Assembly: GCF_900142435.1 (NCBI RefSeq)
Contig: NZ_LT670846.1
Coordinates: 140,486 to 204,485, forward strand
Length of the DNA stretch: 64,000 nucleotides
Reading direction: 5' to 3'
DNA from: Thermocrinis minervae
GTDB taxonomy: Bacteria > Aquificota > Aquificia > Aquificales > Aquificaceae
Positions 9,065 through 21,889 of the stretch are shown here, piece by piece. Positions within the stretch are counted from its first letter, which is position 1. Each line of letters begins with the position of its first letter. A program made the translations under genes and the position numbers. The notes under the pieces were generated by a model, which had not been told where the DNA came from, searched no databases, and saw nothing but the letters and a program-made list of their open reading frames with translations.

Positions 9065-9843
9065 AGATTGGACTAATAGCAGGTTGGGGTGAGCTTCCCT
9101 CCGTCTTTAGGAAGAAGGCTTCTGAGAAGGGACACGAAGTTTTTACTATAGGCGTCAGGGGTATAACAGACTCTTACTGTGACGAAAAGATCTCTCTGGG
9201 GAAGGTGGGAAGGCTCGTCCAGATCTTCCAGAAGAAAGGCATAAACAAGCTAGTAATGCTTGGAAAGTTTGAACACAAGCTAATATTCTCCCACTTTATA
9301 TTCATGGATGATCTAGCCAGGGAGATTTTGAGAAACTCCAAGGACAGAAGGCCGGAGAGCCTCATAAGGGCCTTCATGGATAAGCTTGAAAGCCTAGGTT
9401 TTGAGTTCATAGACCCAAAGCCTTTTTTGGAGGACATACTAGCCCAACAGGGTCCTATGACGGATCTTTTACCGTCAGAAGAAGCTATGCAGGATGGTCT
9501 TTTTGGTTTTAGCATAGCCAAACAGATTGCAGAGCTTGACATAGGACAGACCATAGTGGTAAAGAACAAGAGCGTAGTAAGTGTTGAAGCCATGGAAGGT
9601 ACACAAGAAACCATCCTGAGAGCTGGTAAGCTTGCAGGACCAGGGTGTAGGGTTGTAAAGGTTGCTAGAAAGAACCAAGACTTTAGGATAGACGTACCTA
9701 CAGTGGGACCAGACACCCTTGAAGCCATCAAAAAGATTAGAGGTGATGCGCTCTTCTTAGAGAGTGGGAAAGTCTACATAGTAAATAAGGAACGGTTCTT
9801 GATGCTTGCCAAGAGGTACTCCATAGCCGTCTATGGCCTTTGA
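9061..9843 (+). CDS. lpxI: UDP-2,3-diacylglucosamine pyrophosphatase LpxI
   Basis: LpxI cleaves UDP-2,3-diacylglucosamine to lipid X and UMP in lipid A synthesis, replacing LpxH in many bacteria. The 260-residue protein begins [14 protein letters not shown], the typical LpxI N-terminus, and the C-terminal half has [22 protein letters not shown] and the [11 protein letters not shown] motif of the family (formerly DUF1009). The frame is open further upstream, but the ATG at 9061, overlapping the folE stop, gives the family-standard start. The end overlaps the 3' end of msbA on the other strand by 13 bp. It indicates a lipid A-bearing outer membrane. Confidence 0.93.
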   Translation: MKIGLIAGWGELPSVFRKKASEKGHEVFTIGVRGITDSYCDEKISLGKVGRLVQIFQKKGINKLVMLGKFEHKLIFSHFIFMDDLAREILRNSKDRRPESLIRAFMDKLESLGFEFIDPKPFLEDILAQQGPMTDLLPSEEAMQDGLFGFSIAKQIAELDIGQTIVVKNKSVVSVEAMEGTQETILRAGKLAGPGCRVVKVARKNQDFRIDVPTVGPDTLEAIKKIRGDALFLESGKVYIVNKERFLMLAKRYSIAVYGL

Positions 9844-11477
9844 AGAAAAGTGCTTATCACCTCTTCATAGCTCCCTTCTTTTACCAACATACCATCCTCT
9901 AAGAGTAGTACCACATCACAGTCTTTTAGAGTGGTCAACCTGTGGGCTACCATTAGAATGGTTCTGTCTTTAAAGTAAGAGTACAGGTTTTCCATGAGCT
10001 TCTTCTCCGTGTTCACATCTAAGGAAGAGGTGGCCTCGTCCAGCAGTACTATCTCAGGGTCCTTTAAGAATATCCGTGCCATTGCCAGTCTTTGCCTTTC
10101 ACCCCCTGAAAGGTTCTTACCCCCTTCTTTGATATGATGATCAAGGGGAAGGTTAAGGAGAGAAAGTTCCAAGGCTTTCTTTAGCTCCTCTTGAGTTGCG
10201 TCTGGCTTCGCTATAAGAAGGTTATCTCTTACAGTACCTTCAAATATAAAGGGTTCCTGTGTTAAAAAGCCTATCCTTCTAAAAAAGGTATCCCTTCTAA
10301 AGTCTCTTAGCTCTACAGAGTCGTAGAGTATGCTTCCTTTGTACTCTACAAGACCTGCCAATGCTCTAAGGAGGGTGCTTTTACCAGAACCCGTATGTCC
10401 CACTATACCTACCCTCTGCCCTTTCTTCACGTGAAAGCTAACATCTTTAAGTACCTGTCCTACGCTTAAAGAGCTCACCCTGATACCTTCAGATAGTCCC
10501 TTAAACTCCACATGACCATCTTCCTCCTTAGGGAGGTTTAGAAGCTGTTTTATCCTGTCTATAACAGGAAGATGGGCCCTTATTTCCATGATACCTTTTT
10601 GGGTCTCCATAAGGGGCAACTGGAGCATGACCAAGGCGGTTATGTAAGAAATGAACTCACCAGTGGTAAGAGATCCTTCAACTATCCTGTGGCCACCGTA
10701 CAGAAGTACTAAAGCAACCACAGCGTAGCCTAGCATGTAGTCAAACACTGAGTTTAGAGTAGTGTAAAATACCTTCTTCATAGCCCTAGTGTAGGCATTC
10801 AAGCTTATCTCCTTTAGCCATCCTAGGAACTTTTCTTCTGCTGAGAAGACTTTCACGTTTTCGTATCCATGGAAGGCGTCGTATATCTTTTGTGTGAGGT
10901 CTTCAAGGTCTTCCTGCAGTCTCTTGGTGTACTTTGCCTTTTTCTTACCAAAATACTGTATGGCCAGTGCAAGGACGGGAAGCACAGCCAGCAGAGTCAG
11001 GGTAAGAAGGTAATCCCTATACAGGAGCACTCCCACCAAGAAGATAGCAGTTAGAGGATCTCTAAAAAGCCTTGGAACATGATCCCTAAGGATAGTCTTG
11101 TAGAGCTCAAGGTCGGAGAGGATACGAGCTGTTAAATCGGCAGATCTCATACCCATCAAAAAAGACCTGCCCGAGTAAAGAACCTTATAGTAGAGAGTTT
11201 CTCTTAGCTTGAGTACATCCTTTTCTGCGTACATGTTGGTAAAATAAGAGACCAAAAAGTTACCCACTTGGCTAAGTAGTGCCAGGAAGAGTATGAGTAC
11301 CACGCTCTGGGTTAGCTTAGTCATATCCCTGTTTAGAAATCCTTTGTCCACAAGATCCTTCATAAGAAGACTGACACCCGATGTTCCAAGAGACTCAAAA
11401 AGAGAACCGAGGAGGGAAAGGGCTATAAGGAGTTTGTATAGTCTTAGTCTACTTACCAGCCATATTAGATGTTGCAT
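9831..11477 (-). CDS. msbA: Lipid A / lipid export ABC transporter, MsbA type
   Basis: This is a half-transporter of about 548 residues with an N-terminal six-helix export domain and a C-terminal ATPase. The ATPase has Walker A GHTGSGKST, the signature LSGGERQRLAMARIFLKDPE, Walker B IVLLDEATSSLD and the H-loop VAHRL. By family it would flip lipid A-core or other lipids across the inner membrane. The ATG at 11477 shares its A with the era stop (TGATG), so it is coupled to era. Substrate specificity is inferred, and a general multidrug/lipid exporter remains possible, but lpxI and rfaE2 in the window favour an LPS role. Confidence 0.82.
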   Translation of the reverse strand: MQHLIWLVSRLRLYKLLIALSLLGSLFESLGTSGVSLLMKDLVDKGFLNRDMTKLTQSVVLILFLALLSQVGNFLVSYFTNMYAEKDVLKLRETLYYKVLYSGRSFLMGMRSADLTARILSDLELYKTILRDHVPRLFRDPLTAIFLVGVLLYRDYLLTLTLLAVLPVLALAIQYFGKKKAKYTKRLQEDLEDLTQKIYDAFHGYENVKVFSAEEKFLGWLKEISLNAYTRAMKKVFYTTLNSVFDYMLGYAVVALVLLYGGHRIVEGSLTTGEFISYITALVMLQLPLMETQKGIMEIRAHLPVIDRIKQLLNLPKEEDGHVEFKGLSEGIRVSSLSVGQVLKDVSFHVKKGQRVGIVGHTGSGKSTLLRALAGLVEYKGSILYDSVELRDFRRDTFFRRIGFLTQEPFIFEGTVRDNLLIAKPDATQEELKKALELSLLNLPLDHHIKEGGKNLSGGERQRLAMARIFLKDPEIVLLDEATSSLDVNTEKKLMENLYSYFKDRTILMVAHRLTTLKDCDVVLLLEDGMLVKEGSYEEVISTFLQRP

Positions 11478-12385
11478 CAATCGAGCCTGTAGCCAAAGCT
11501 TTTGACGAGATCCGGCCTCTTTTTCCAGTCTGGTTTTACCCTTACAAAAAGCTCAAGGTAAACCTTCCTACCCGTTATAAGTTCTAACTCCTCCCTCGCC
11601 ATCTTGCCGATGGACTTGATCATCTGGCCTTTTGATCCTATGAGTATGGGTTTATAGTTTTCTCTATCTACTATTATGTCTGCCTTTATCACCAAGACGT
11701 TGGGGTCGTGTGTACCATCGGAGATCTCGTTGACAACTACAGCAACACCTTGAGGAATCTCTTGATGGACCTTTAGGAGTACCTTCTCCCTTATGATTTC
11801 TGCCACCAATAGCCGGAAGGGGAGGTCTGTTATCATATCTTCGGGGAATAGGGGCTCACCTTCTGGCAGGTACTGGAGTATAGTGTCTATCAGTCTGTCC
11901 AAGTTATACCCTTTTAGGGCGCTTATGGGTATTATCTCCTTTATCTCAGGATGCTTTTGGTGTATCTCCTCGGCGAGGGGCAAGAGTTCTTTTACCGGCC
12001 CCACCTGGTCTACCTTGTTTATAAGCAGGAATACGGGCTTTTTATCGGCATAGGGTTTTATGTACTTTTGGTAGACCATCTCATCGTCGTTCATCCATCC
12101 ATCCTGGGCGTCTATCATAAACAGAATAACGTCTGCATCCTGTATGGATGCTTGAGCAGTTTCTACCATAGCTTCACCTAGAGCATCCTTTGGCCTGTAT
12201 ATACCCGGAGTGTCTAGGAAGATTATCTGGGCTGTACCCGGTATGTTCTTTGCACCGAGGACTCTTATGCGCGTAGTTCCTGCCTTGGGTGTAACTATGG
12301 AGACCTTCCTCCCTAGTATGTTATTAAGAAGCGTAGACTTTCCTACGTTTGGTTTTCCTACTATGGCCACATAACCTACCTTCAT
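11477..12385 (-). CDS. era: GTPase Era
   Basis: Era is a GTP-binding protein that helps 16S rRNA maturation and 30S assembly. The 302-residue protein has G1 [10 protein letters not shown] at 10-19, G3 DTPG, G4 NKVD and G5 SALKG, followed by a C-terminal KH domain ([20 protein letters not shown] then IKSIG) that binds the 3' end of 16S rRNA. It lies in the middle of a minus-strand operon, overlapping the upstream trpB by four bases and coupled to msbA downstream. Confidence 0.96.
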   Translation of the reverse strand: MKVGYVAIVGKPNVGKSTLLNNILGRKVSIVTPKAGTTRIRVLGAKNIPGTAQIIFLDTPGIYRPKDALGEAMVETAQASIQDADVILFMIDAQDGWMNDDEMVYQKYIKPYADKKPVFLLINKVDQVGPVKELLPLAEEIHQKHPEIKEIIPISALKGYNLDRLIDTILQYLPEGEPLFPEDMITDLPFRLLVAEIIREKVLLKVHQEIPQGVAVVVNEISDGTHDPNVLVIKADIIVDRENYKPILIGSKGQMIKSIGKMAREELELITGRKVYLELFVRVKPDWKKRPDLVKSFGYRLD

Positions 12386-13557
12386 GTTAGGTACCTCATT
12401 ACATGCATCATGTCCTTGTCGCCTCTCCCAGAGAGGTTTAGAATGACTATACCACCCTTACCTATCTCCTTTGCCAGCTCTACGACCTTTGGTATAGCAT
12501 GAGCTGGCTCCAATGCTGGTATTATACCCTCCAACCTGGACAAAAGCTTAAAACCTTCTAGAGCTTCTTGATCTGTTGCGTAACAGTACTGGGCCCTTCC
12601 TGTGGAGAAGAGGTAAGCATGCTCAGGACCTACACCTGGATAGTCTAAGCCTGCAGATATGGAGTGTGTGGGAAGTATCTGTCCTTCTTCATCCTGGAGA
12701 AAGTAAGACTTCATGCCATGCAGTATGCCCACGGAACCACCATTTATGGATGCTGCGTGCTTTCCGCTCTCAAGACCAAGCCCTCCGGCTTCCACACCTA
12801 CGAGTCTGACCTCCTTGTCCTCTACAAAGGGGTAGAAGATACCCATAGCATTAGAACCACCACCCACGCAGGCAACTACTGCGTCTGGAAGCCTACCCTC
12901 TAGTTGAAGTATTTGTTCCTTTGCCTCTATGCCTATTACGCTTTGAAAATCCCTCACTATTGTTGGAAAGGGATGGGGACCTACTACAGAACCTATTATG
13001 TAATGGGTTGTCTCCACGTTGGTAACCCAATCCCTCAACGCTTCGTTTATTGCGTCTTTAAGGGTTCTGCTGCCACTCTTGACCACCCTTACCTCTGCAC
13101 CTAAAAGTTTCATTCTAAAGACGTTAAGCTCTTGCCTTTTTGCGTCTTCTTCACCCATGTAGACTACACACTCAAGACCAAAGAGGGCGCACGCTGTAGC
13201 TGTAGCAACGCCATGCTGCCCAGCACCTGTTTCAGCTATGACCCTTCTCTTGTTGAGTTTCTTAGTTAGAAGAGCCTGACCTATGGTGTTGTTTATCTTG
13301 TGAGCACCCGTATGCAGTAAATCTTCCCTCTTTATGTATATCTTAGCTCCACCCACATACTTGCTTAGGTTTTCAGCGTAGTAAAGAGGAGTAGGTCTAC
13401 CCGCGTAGTTTTCAAGGTAATACCTAAACTCCTTCCAAAAAGTCTCATCATGCTTTATACGCTCGTAGTTTTCTTCGAGTTCCTCAAGGGCATACATCAA
13501 AGTTTCTGGTACAAACCTTCCACCGAACTCTCCAAAGTATCCCTTCTTGTGACTCAT
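12382..13557 (-). CDS. trpB: Tryptophan synthase beta chain
   Basis: TrpB condenses indole with serine using PLP. The protein (391 residues from the ATG at 13557) is of the TrpB1 type: [12 protein letters not shown] near the N-terminus, the PLP lysine in HTGAHKINN (about residue 87), the phosphate loop GGGSNA, and the C-terminal SGRGDKD. No trpA is adjacent. trp genes are scattered in Aquificales, and here trpB heads an operon with era and msbA. A TATAAT on the minus strand (13565-13570) is seven bases before the ATG, there is no Shine-Dalgarno, and a TTG codon just upstream is a less likely start. The mRNA may be leaderless. Confidence 0.96.
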   Translation of the reverse strand: MSHKKGYFGEFGGRFVPETLMYALEELEENYERIKHDETFWKEFRYYLENYAGRPTPLYYAENLSKYVGGAKIYIKREDLLHTGAHKINNTIGQALLTKKLNKRRVIAETGAGQHGVATATACALFGLECVVYMGEEDAKRQELNVFRMKLLGAEVRVVKSGSRTLKDAINEALRDWVTNVETTHYIIGSVVGPHPFPTIVRDFQSVIGIEAKEQILQLEGRLPDAVVACVGGGSNAMGIFYPFVEDKEVRLVGVEAGGLGLESGKHAASINGGSVGILHGMKSYFLQDEEGQILPTHSISAGLDYPGVGPEHAYLFSTGRAQYCYATDQEALEGFKLLSRLEGIIPALEPAHAIPKVVELAKEIGKGGIVILNLSGRGDKDMMHVMRYLT

Positions 13558-13564
13558 CAAGACA

Positions 13565-13616
13565 ATTATAAAGCTTACTGAAGAGCTTTAATATGCATGT
13601 TAACTTAAATTAAAAT
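13565..13616. promoter_or_regulatory. Divergent -10 boxes for trpB and exbB
   Basis: On the minus strand TATAAT occupies 13565-13570, seven bases before the trpB ATG. On the plus strand TAAAAT occupies 13611-13616, seven bases before the exbB ATG at 13624. Neither gene has a Shine-Dalgarno. The -35 elements are poor matches to consensus. Confidence 0.45.
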
Positions 13617-13623
13617 TATAACC

Positions 13624-14049
13624 ATGGAAGGTTTAAAAACGTTAGTTGACTACGGTGTTATAGGTGTCCTCATGTTAATGAGCTTCTTTTCCCTTTCAAA
13701 AGGCTTGGAAAGACTCCTCTACTACAGAAAGGTAAGACTAGAAGACTACAGAACAAAACAAGAACTTGAAGTAGATCTAACGAGGGGGCTCTTCTGGATA
13801 GCTTCGGTGGCTTCAAACGCGCCTTACGTAGGCCTTTTGGGCACAGTGCTTGGTATAATGCTCACCTTCTACACCATAGGCTCGGAAGGTCTTGTACAAA
13901 CCCAGAAGATAATGGTAGGTCTTGCTCTAGCTTTGAAAGCTACCGCTTTTGGGCTTAGCGTGGCCATTCCCTCATCAGTTCTCTACAACTATCTTCTCAG
14001 AAAAGTAAAGGAAAAGCTCCTCTTATGGGAGGTGAAGAATGGAAGATAA
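13624..14049 (+). CDS. exbB: ExbB/TolQ-family proton channel protein
   Basis: ExbB is the pentameric inner-membrane scaffold that couples proton flow to TonB. The 141-residue protein has one N-terminal helix ([13 protein letters not shown]) and two C-terminal helices. The family signature is seen in [17 protein letters not shown] and in the last helix region [22 protein letters not shown]. It is short, lacking the large cytoplasmic extensions of E. coli TolQ, as is common in thermophiles. exbD overlaps its end by 11 bp and tonB follows. Confidence 0.9.
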   Translation: MEGLKTLVDYGVIGVLMLMSFFSLSKGLERLLYYRKVRLEDYRTKQELEVDLTRGLFWIASVASNAPYVGLLGTVLGIMLTFYTIGSEGLVQTQKIMVGLALALKATAFGLSVAIPSSVLYNYLLRKVKEKLLLWEVKNGR

Positions 14050-14416
14050 AGAATTTGACAGTTTAAACGTAGTTCCCTTCATAGACATCATGCTAGTTCT
14101 ACTTACTATAGTTTTGGTAACGGCGAGCTTTATAGCCAGTGGAGCAATTCCTGTAAGTCTTCCTACTGCAAAAGGACAGGCCCAGCTTCAACAGAAGGAG
14201 ATAAGGTTAGTGATTAGGAAAGATGGCACAGTTTTTTACGAAAACACCCAAGTCAATCTAGTAGACCTTGAAAGACTGCTAAGTCCTCTTGAGAGAAACC
14301 TTCAGATTTCTGTGTTTGCAGACAGAGACGCAAGGGTGCAGAAACTGGTTGACGTGCTAGATCTTCTTAAGAGGCTTGGCTTTCAGAAAGTACACATAAG
14401 GACACAAGAATCATGA
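14039..14416 (+). CDS. exbD: ExbD/TolR-family protein
   Basis: ExbD is the partner of ExbB and carries the protonatable aspartate in its single transmembrane helix. The 125-residue protein starts with the family motif [19 protein letters not shown], in which D17 (PFIDIM) corresponds to the conserved proton-carrying residue, and it ends with a periplasmic domain ([21 protein letters not shown]). It overlaps exbB by 11 bp and tonB by four, consistent with one complex made from one message. Confidence 0.93.
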   Translation: MEDKEFDSLNVVPFIDIMLVLLTIVLVTASFIASGAIPVSLPTAKGQAQLQQKEIRLVIRKDGTVFYENTQVNLVDLERLLSPLERNLQISVFADRDARVQKLVDVLDLLKRLGFQKVHIRTQES

Positions 14417-15147
14417 ACCACAGACTGAAAGCCTACACCATATCTCTACTAATACATAGTTCAATGCTAGCTCTTTTACTGACCTTCAGGCCAAACGTTC
14501 CAGTTGTAAAAGAGATAGATTTAGATCTATCCACGTACATACCCGAAAATCCTCAGAAGACAAACGCTGAAAGACTCAAGGAGGTGATCAAACGCCATAC
14601 CCCTAACATTCACAGGCCACTGCTTGAAAATAAACCTCCTCACGAGGAGAAAGTAACCACAGTTAAGACGGCTGAAAAGGAAGCAGACCAGAAGCCACAT
14701 GATGTCCAACCGATTACTTACCCAGTAAGCCAAAAGCAGGACGTACAGCATGGACAAAAACAGGAAAGTACTTCAGAGGGTGATAAGAAATCCAACAAAT
14801 CCATAGAGTTGAGCTCCAAAGATACAAAATCATCGGATCAAAGAACAGAAAAATCCACAGAAGAAGAAAGGTTTTTAAAGGAACATCTGCAGATAATAAG
14901 GGAGATACTGCAAAAGAATACAAACTATCCACCTATTGCCAGGAAGATGGGATGGGAAGGTACAGTAATACTTTCCTTTAGACTTTGCGAAGACGGAAAG
15001 GTAGAGGATATAAAAGTAGAAAAGTCAAGCGGTTTTGAGGTTTTGGACAGAAGTGCTTTAGAAGCTGTTAAGAGGTGTAGCCATATGTTTCCTAAACCGC
15101 ACGCGGCGGTTAGAGTGAAGGTTCCTATTAGGTTCCTTTTAGAATAG
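14413..15147 (+). CDS. tonB: TonB-family energy transducer
   Basis: TonB spans the periplasm and transmits energy from ExbBD to outer-membrane receptors. The 244-residue protein has an N-terminal anchor with the S-x-x-H pattern (ISLLIHSSMLALLL), a long Lys/Glu/Gln/Ser-rich linker (about residues 50-150) with few prolines compared with classical TonB, and a C-terminal TonB domain (YPPIARKMGWEGTVILSF ... VLDRSALEAVKR). No outer-membrane receptor is nearby, so the cargo is unknown. The stop is only 6 bp from the 3' end of the convergent 5S rRNA gene. Confidence 0.88.
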   Translation: MNHRLKAYTISLLIHSSMLALLLTFRPNVPVVKEIDLDLSTYIPENPQKTNAERLKEVIKRHTPNIHRPLLENKPPHEEKVTTVKTAEKEADQKPHDVQPITYPVSQKQDVQHGQKQESTSEGDKKSNKSIELSSKDTKSSDQRTEKSTEEERFLKEHLQIIREILQKNTNYPPIARKMGWEGTVILSFRLCEDGKVEDIKVEKSSGFEVLDRSALEAVKRCSHMFPKPHAAVRVKVPIRFLLE

Positions 15148-15153
15148 ATTAAA

Positions 15154-15274
15154 CCCCCGGGACGACCTACTTTCCCGTGCCGTTCGCCCGGCACAGTATC
15201 ATCGGCGCTGGAGGGCTTAACTGCCGGGTTCGGAATGGAAACCGGGTGTTTCCCCTCCGCTATGGTCCCGAGGG
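15154..15274 (-). rRNA. rrf: 5S ribosomal RNA
   Basis: On the minus strand the terminal helix forms between CCTCGGGAC at the 5' end and GTCCCGGGG at the 3' end (nine pairs including G-U). The interior contains the conserved CCGAACCCGGCAGTTAAG and the AGCGCCGATGATACTG loop. Length of about 120 nt is normal. It is the last gene of the rRNA operon. Ends are estimated to within a few bases. Confidence 0.93.
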
Positions 15275-15306
15275 AAGCAACTCAATAGGGTTGGTCACCC
15301 TGTGGG

Positions 15307-18251
<2,945 letters not shown>

Positions 18252-18258
<7 letters not shown>

Positions 18259-18290
18259 ACCCACAAGGATGACCAACCCTATTCAGTTGC
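18252..18290 (-). repeat. 23S rRNA processing stem (arm pairing with 15277-15314)
   Basis: The sequence leading into 23S rRNA is complementary to the sequence just after it at 15277-15314, giving an almost continuous duplex of more than 30 pairs. This is the usual RNase III substrate for excision of pre-23S. The outer part carries the core GGCAACTGAATAGGG (minus strand), which also occurs in the 16S stem. Confidence 0.8.
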
Positions 18291-18304
18291 CAAAGGCAAA
18301 CACA

Positions 18305-18376
18305 TGGAGATGGTGGGATTTGAACCCACGACCTCCTGCTTGCAAAGCAGGCGCTCTCCCGCTGAGCTACATCCCC
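18305..18376 (-). tRNA. tRNA-Ala (anticodon TGC)
   Basis: On the minus strand the gene begins GGGGATGTAGCTCAG and folds into a standard cloverleaf. The acceptor pairs GGGGATG with CATCTCC, the anticodon loop is TTTGCAA, and the T arm is GTGGGTTCAAATCCCAC. The discriminator is A and CCA is not encoded. It lies in the 16S-23S spacer, downstream of tRNA-Ile. Confidence 0.97.
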
Positions 18377-18389
18377 TTGCCCCAGATAA

Positions 18390-18463
18390 TGGGCCTCGGT
18401 GGACTTGAACCACCGACCTTGCCCTTATCAGGGGCACGCTCTAACCAACTGAGCTAGAGGCCC
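18390..18463 (-). tRNA. tRNA-Ile (anticodon GAT)
   Basis: On the minus strand the gene begins GGGCCTCTAGCTCAG, has anticodon loop CTGATAA and T arm GGTGGTTCAAGTCCACC, and ends GAGGCCC plus discriminator A. CCA is not encoded. It is the first tRNA after 16S in the spacer, the usual Ile-Ala arrangement. Confidence 0.97.
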
Positions 18464-18527
18464 TCAGCGGTGCTTAGGCACCTCAATAGGGAGGAAGAGC
18501 TCCTGATTTTTACCCGAAACTCCGTTT

Positions 18528-20096
<1,569 letters not shown>

Positions 20097-20109
20097 AACC
20101 CCAAGTTTT

Positions 20110-20137
20110 AGGAGCTCTTCCTCCCTATTCAGTTGCC
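20110..20137 (-). repeat. 16S rRNA processing stem (arm pairing with 18477-18504)
   Basis: The 28-nt leader segment pairs with the segment following 16S at 18477-18504, with 26 of 28 positions complementary. It would form the pre-16S processing stem. The outer half carries GGCAACTGAATAGGG on the minus strand, identical to the core in the 23S stem. Confidence 0.82.
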
Positions 20138-20179
20138 AACTTCCTACGATGGCCCCTAGTAGGCCATCTAACTATTTAT

Positions 20180-20386
20180 ATTATATACCGAACTTCACTC
20201 TTTGTCAAGCTCTTTATATTTTATACCAGACCTTCTTCTTTGTCAACCCTTTTTCAAGGGGCTTTTGCAACCCCTCTGATACATACAACTTATTATTATA
20301 GCCCAATCAAAATTTTTGTCAAGGGGTTTTCAACACCCCTCCGTACACAACTGATTATATTATAGCATGCCTGATCCATCTGTCAA
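20180..20386 (-). promoter_or_regulatory. Four tandem sigma70-type promoters of the rRNA operon
   Basis: Four promoters with a perfect TTGACA -35 read toward 16S on the minus strand. P1 has -35 at 20381-20386 and TATAAT at 20359-20364 (16-bp spacer). P2 has 20317-20322 and TATAAT 20295-20300 (16). P3 has 20241-20246 and TAAAAT 20218-20223 (17). P4 has 20203-20208 and TATAAT 20180-20185 (17). P1/P2 and P3/P4 each look like diverged tandem duplications of one unit. This is the strongest promoter array in the window. Confidence 0.9.
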
Positions 20387-20412
20387 GTACTATGAGTATA
20401 ATCTCTCCTTCT

Positions 20413-20988
20413 ATGAGCTCCAAAGCTCGTATCTTGGTACTTAAGAGGTTCTTGGCCGGTGATGAAGACCTTATAGCAAAGGTTTATGGCATATTTGGGA
20501 TAGAGAGCGCGTTTGTAAGAAAGGGAGTGCTGCCAGAGAGTCCTTTCTTTGGAATCTTTGAACCTTTCAACATGATGGAACTCTGCTTTGAAGAGAAAAA
20601 TGGGATAGTAATCCCATTGGATGTTTCTGACCTTGAGCCTCTGTCTTACCTCTCCTTAGAGTCTTATCAGAGGTACCTGTGGATGTCTGCAGTAGCTTCC
20701 TTCATCCTTAAGTATGCACAGTTCTATGATGAAAAACTATTTAGTACGTTTACCTTCTACCTCAAGAAGAGAGTAACAAACGTAAAAGCTTTTTATCTTA
20801 GATTATTCATAGACTTTATGAACGCTTTAGGTATATACAACCTCAATGTGTTTGGTGAAGAAGAGAGAAGATTACTTCATATAATAGAAAGCTCAGATGA
20901 GAAGTACCTAAGTCGGCTAAAGATAGATGAACTTCTTTACAGGAAAACCTTAAAAGCCCTTGAGGAACGTATCCAAAACAGTCTGTAA
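20413..20988 (+). CDS. recO: RecO-like DNA repair protein (divergent)
   Basis: From the ATG at 20413 the protein is 191 residues, shorter than typical RecO (about 240). The N-terminus (ARILVLKRFLAGDEDLIAKVYG) resembles the RecO OB-fold start and the rest is predicted helical, as in RecO. The zinc-finger cysteines of some RecO proteins are absent. An ATG also exists at 20392, but a TATAAT at 20397-20402 would make the mRNA begin near 20409, favouring the later start. The gene is divergent from the rRNA promoters. The name is a family-level guess, and a hypothetical protein is the alternative. Confidence 0.5.
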   Translation: MSSKARILVLKRFLAGDEDLIAKVYGIFGIESAFVRKGVLPESPFFGIFEPFNMMELCFEEKNGIVIPLDVSDLEPLSYLSLESYQRYLWMSAVASFILKYAQFYDEKLFSTFTFYLKKRVTNVKAFYLRLFIDFMNALGIYNLNVFGEEERRLLHIIESSDEKYLSRLKIDELLYRKTLKALEERIQNSL

Positions 20989-20997
20989 GTTTAAGTC

Positions 20998-21471
20998 TTA
21001 ACCTTCACAGAAGCGTGAGAGTACTGTTTGGATTATCTTACTCGTGGAGATGTCAAACTCAAAGGGAACCCTCTCTACTCTTCCACCGTAGGACATAACA
21101 AAGTCAGCACCTACTATGTTATGGATATCCCAGTCTTCTCCTTTTACCAAAACATCTGGCCTTATGGCCCTTATAAGTTTTTCTGGTGTGTCTTCTTCGA
21201 ATATGACCACATAATCCACTGGCTTTAGGTTGTTTACCACATAAGCCCTCATGTGTTGAGGAATGATAGGTCTTTTGGGCCCCTTTATCCTTCTTATGGA
21301 TTCATCTGAGTTTATAGCTACTATGAGGATATCTCCAAAACTCTTTGCCTTTGTAAGGTAGCTAACATGGCCTGCGTGGAGTATGTCAAAGCATCCGTTG
21401 GTGAACACTACTACCTTTCCTTTTCTCTCGCTTTCTAAAATCCTAAGCAAGTCTTCAAGGTTTAGTATCAT
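20998..21471 (-). CDS. rfaE2: D-glycero-beta-D-manno-heptose 1-phosphate adenylyltransferase
   Basis: This is a nucleotidyltransferase-fold enzyme of 157 residues, equal to the C-terminal half of HldE. The HxGH motif is in FTNGCFDILHAGHVSYL (about residues 23-39), the family marker VKGEDW is near 110, and the C-terminus has STSKIIQ, equivalent to the STT/SxS-K-I motif. It would make ADP-heptose for LPS core. It is split from the kinase half, as in many bacteria, and the kinase gene is not in this window. It overlaps nikR by four bases (ATGA). Confidence 0.88.
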   Translation of the reverse strand: MILNLEDLLRILESERKGKVVVFTNGCFDILHAGHVSYLTKAKSFGDILIVAINSDESIRRIKGPKRPIIPQHMRAYVVNNLKPVDYVVIFEEDTPEKLIRAIRPDVLVKGEDWDIHNIVGADFVMSYGGRVERVPFEFDISTSKIIQTVLSRFCEG

Positions 21472-21869
21472 GCTTCTAGGTAAGCTGCCCTTATAAGCTT
21501 TGAAAACTTTACTCCTCTAAGACTTTCCATATGATTAGCCAGTCTTTGAATTTCGTCCCCCTTTCCTCTCATAACTATCACCTCTAAACAATCGTGATGG
21601 CTGATGTGGATATGTAGGGAGCTTATGACTTTAATACGCTCCATATGTTGTATCTGTATGAGTTTGTCAGTTACCCCTTTTGTGTGATGATCGTATACGA
21701 GTACCATAACTCCGAATACTTCGCCCTCTTCCTCCCATTTCTTTTCTACCAACTTTTCCCTTATGAGGTCCCTTATAAACTCTGACCTGGAAGAATATCC
21801 TTTCTCAGTTAGCATATCATCAAGTCTTTGAAGGAGTTCCTTTGGTATGGAAATGCAAAACCTTTCCAT
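21468..21869 (-). CDS. nikR: Nickel-responsive regulator NikR
   Basis: NikR is a tetrameric ribbon-helix-helix repressor of nickel uptake. The 133-residue protein has an N-terminal RHH domain (RFCISIPKELLQRLDDML ... SRSEFIRDLIRE) and a C-terminal ACT-type domain with the nickel ligands in SSLHIHISHHDCLEV, which fit His-x-His and Cys of the high-affinity square-planar site plus an upstream His (YDHHTKGVTD). A hydrogen-oxidising organism needs nickel for hydrogenase. No nickel transporter is adjacent. It is coupled to rfaE2 and divergent from secA over only 20 bp. Confidence 0.9.
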   Translation of the reverse strand: MERFCISIPKELLQRLDDMLTEKGYSSRSEFIRDLIREKLVEKKWEEEGEVFGVMVLVYDHHTKGVTDKLIQIQHMERIKVISSLHIHISHHDCLEVIVMRGKGDEIQRLANHMESLRGVKFSKLIRAAYLEA

Positions 21870-21875
21870 AAGGCT

Positions 21876-21885
21876 TAAAATTTTA
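21876..21885. promoter_or_regulatory. Palindromic -10 shared by nikR and secA
   Basis: The ten-base palindrome TAAAATTTTA supplies TAAAAT on the plus strand (21876-21881, eight bases before the secA ATG at 21890) and on the minus strand (21885-21880, ten bases before the nikR ATG). The two start codons are only 20 bp apart, and neither has a Shine-Dalgarno. Confidence 0.45.
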
Positions 21886-21889
21886 TCCT

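Noticed and set aside
9174..9731. 185-codon antisense frame over lpxI
   Set aside because: It mirrors the coding frame of a well-supported gene, has a biased Ser/Met/Leu composition, and lacks a ribosome site.
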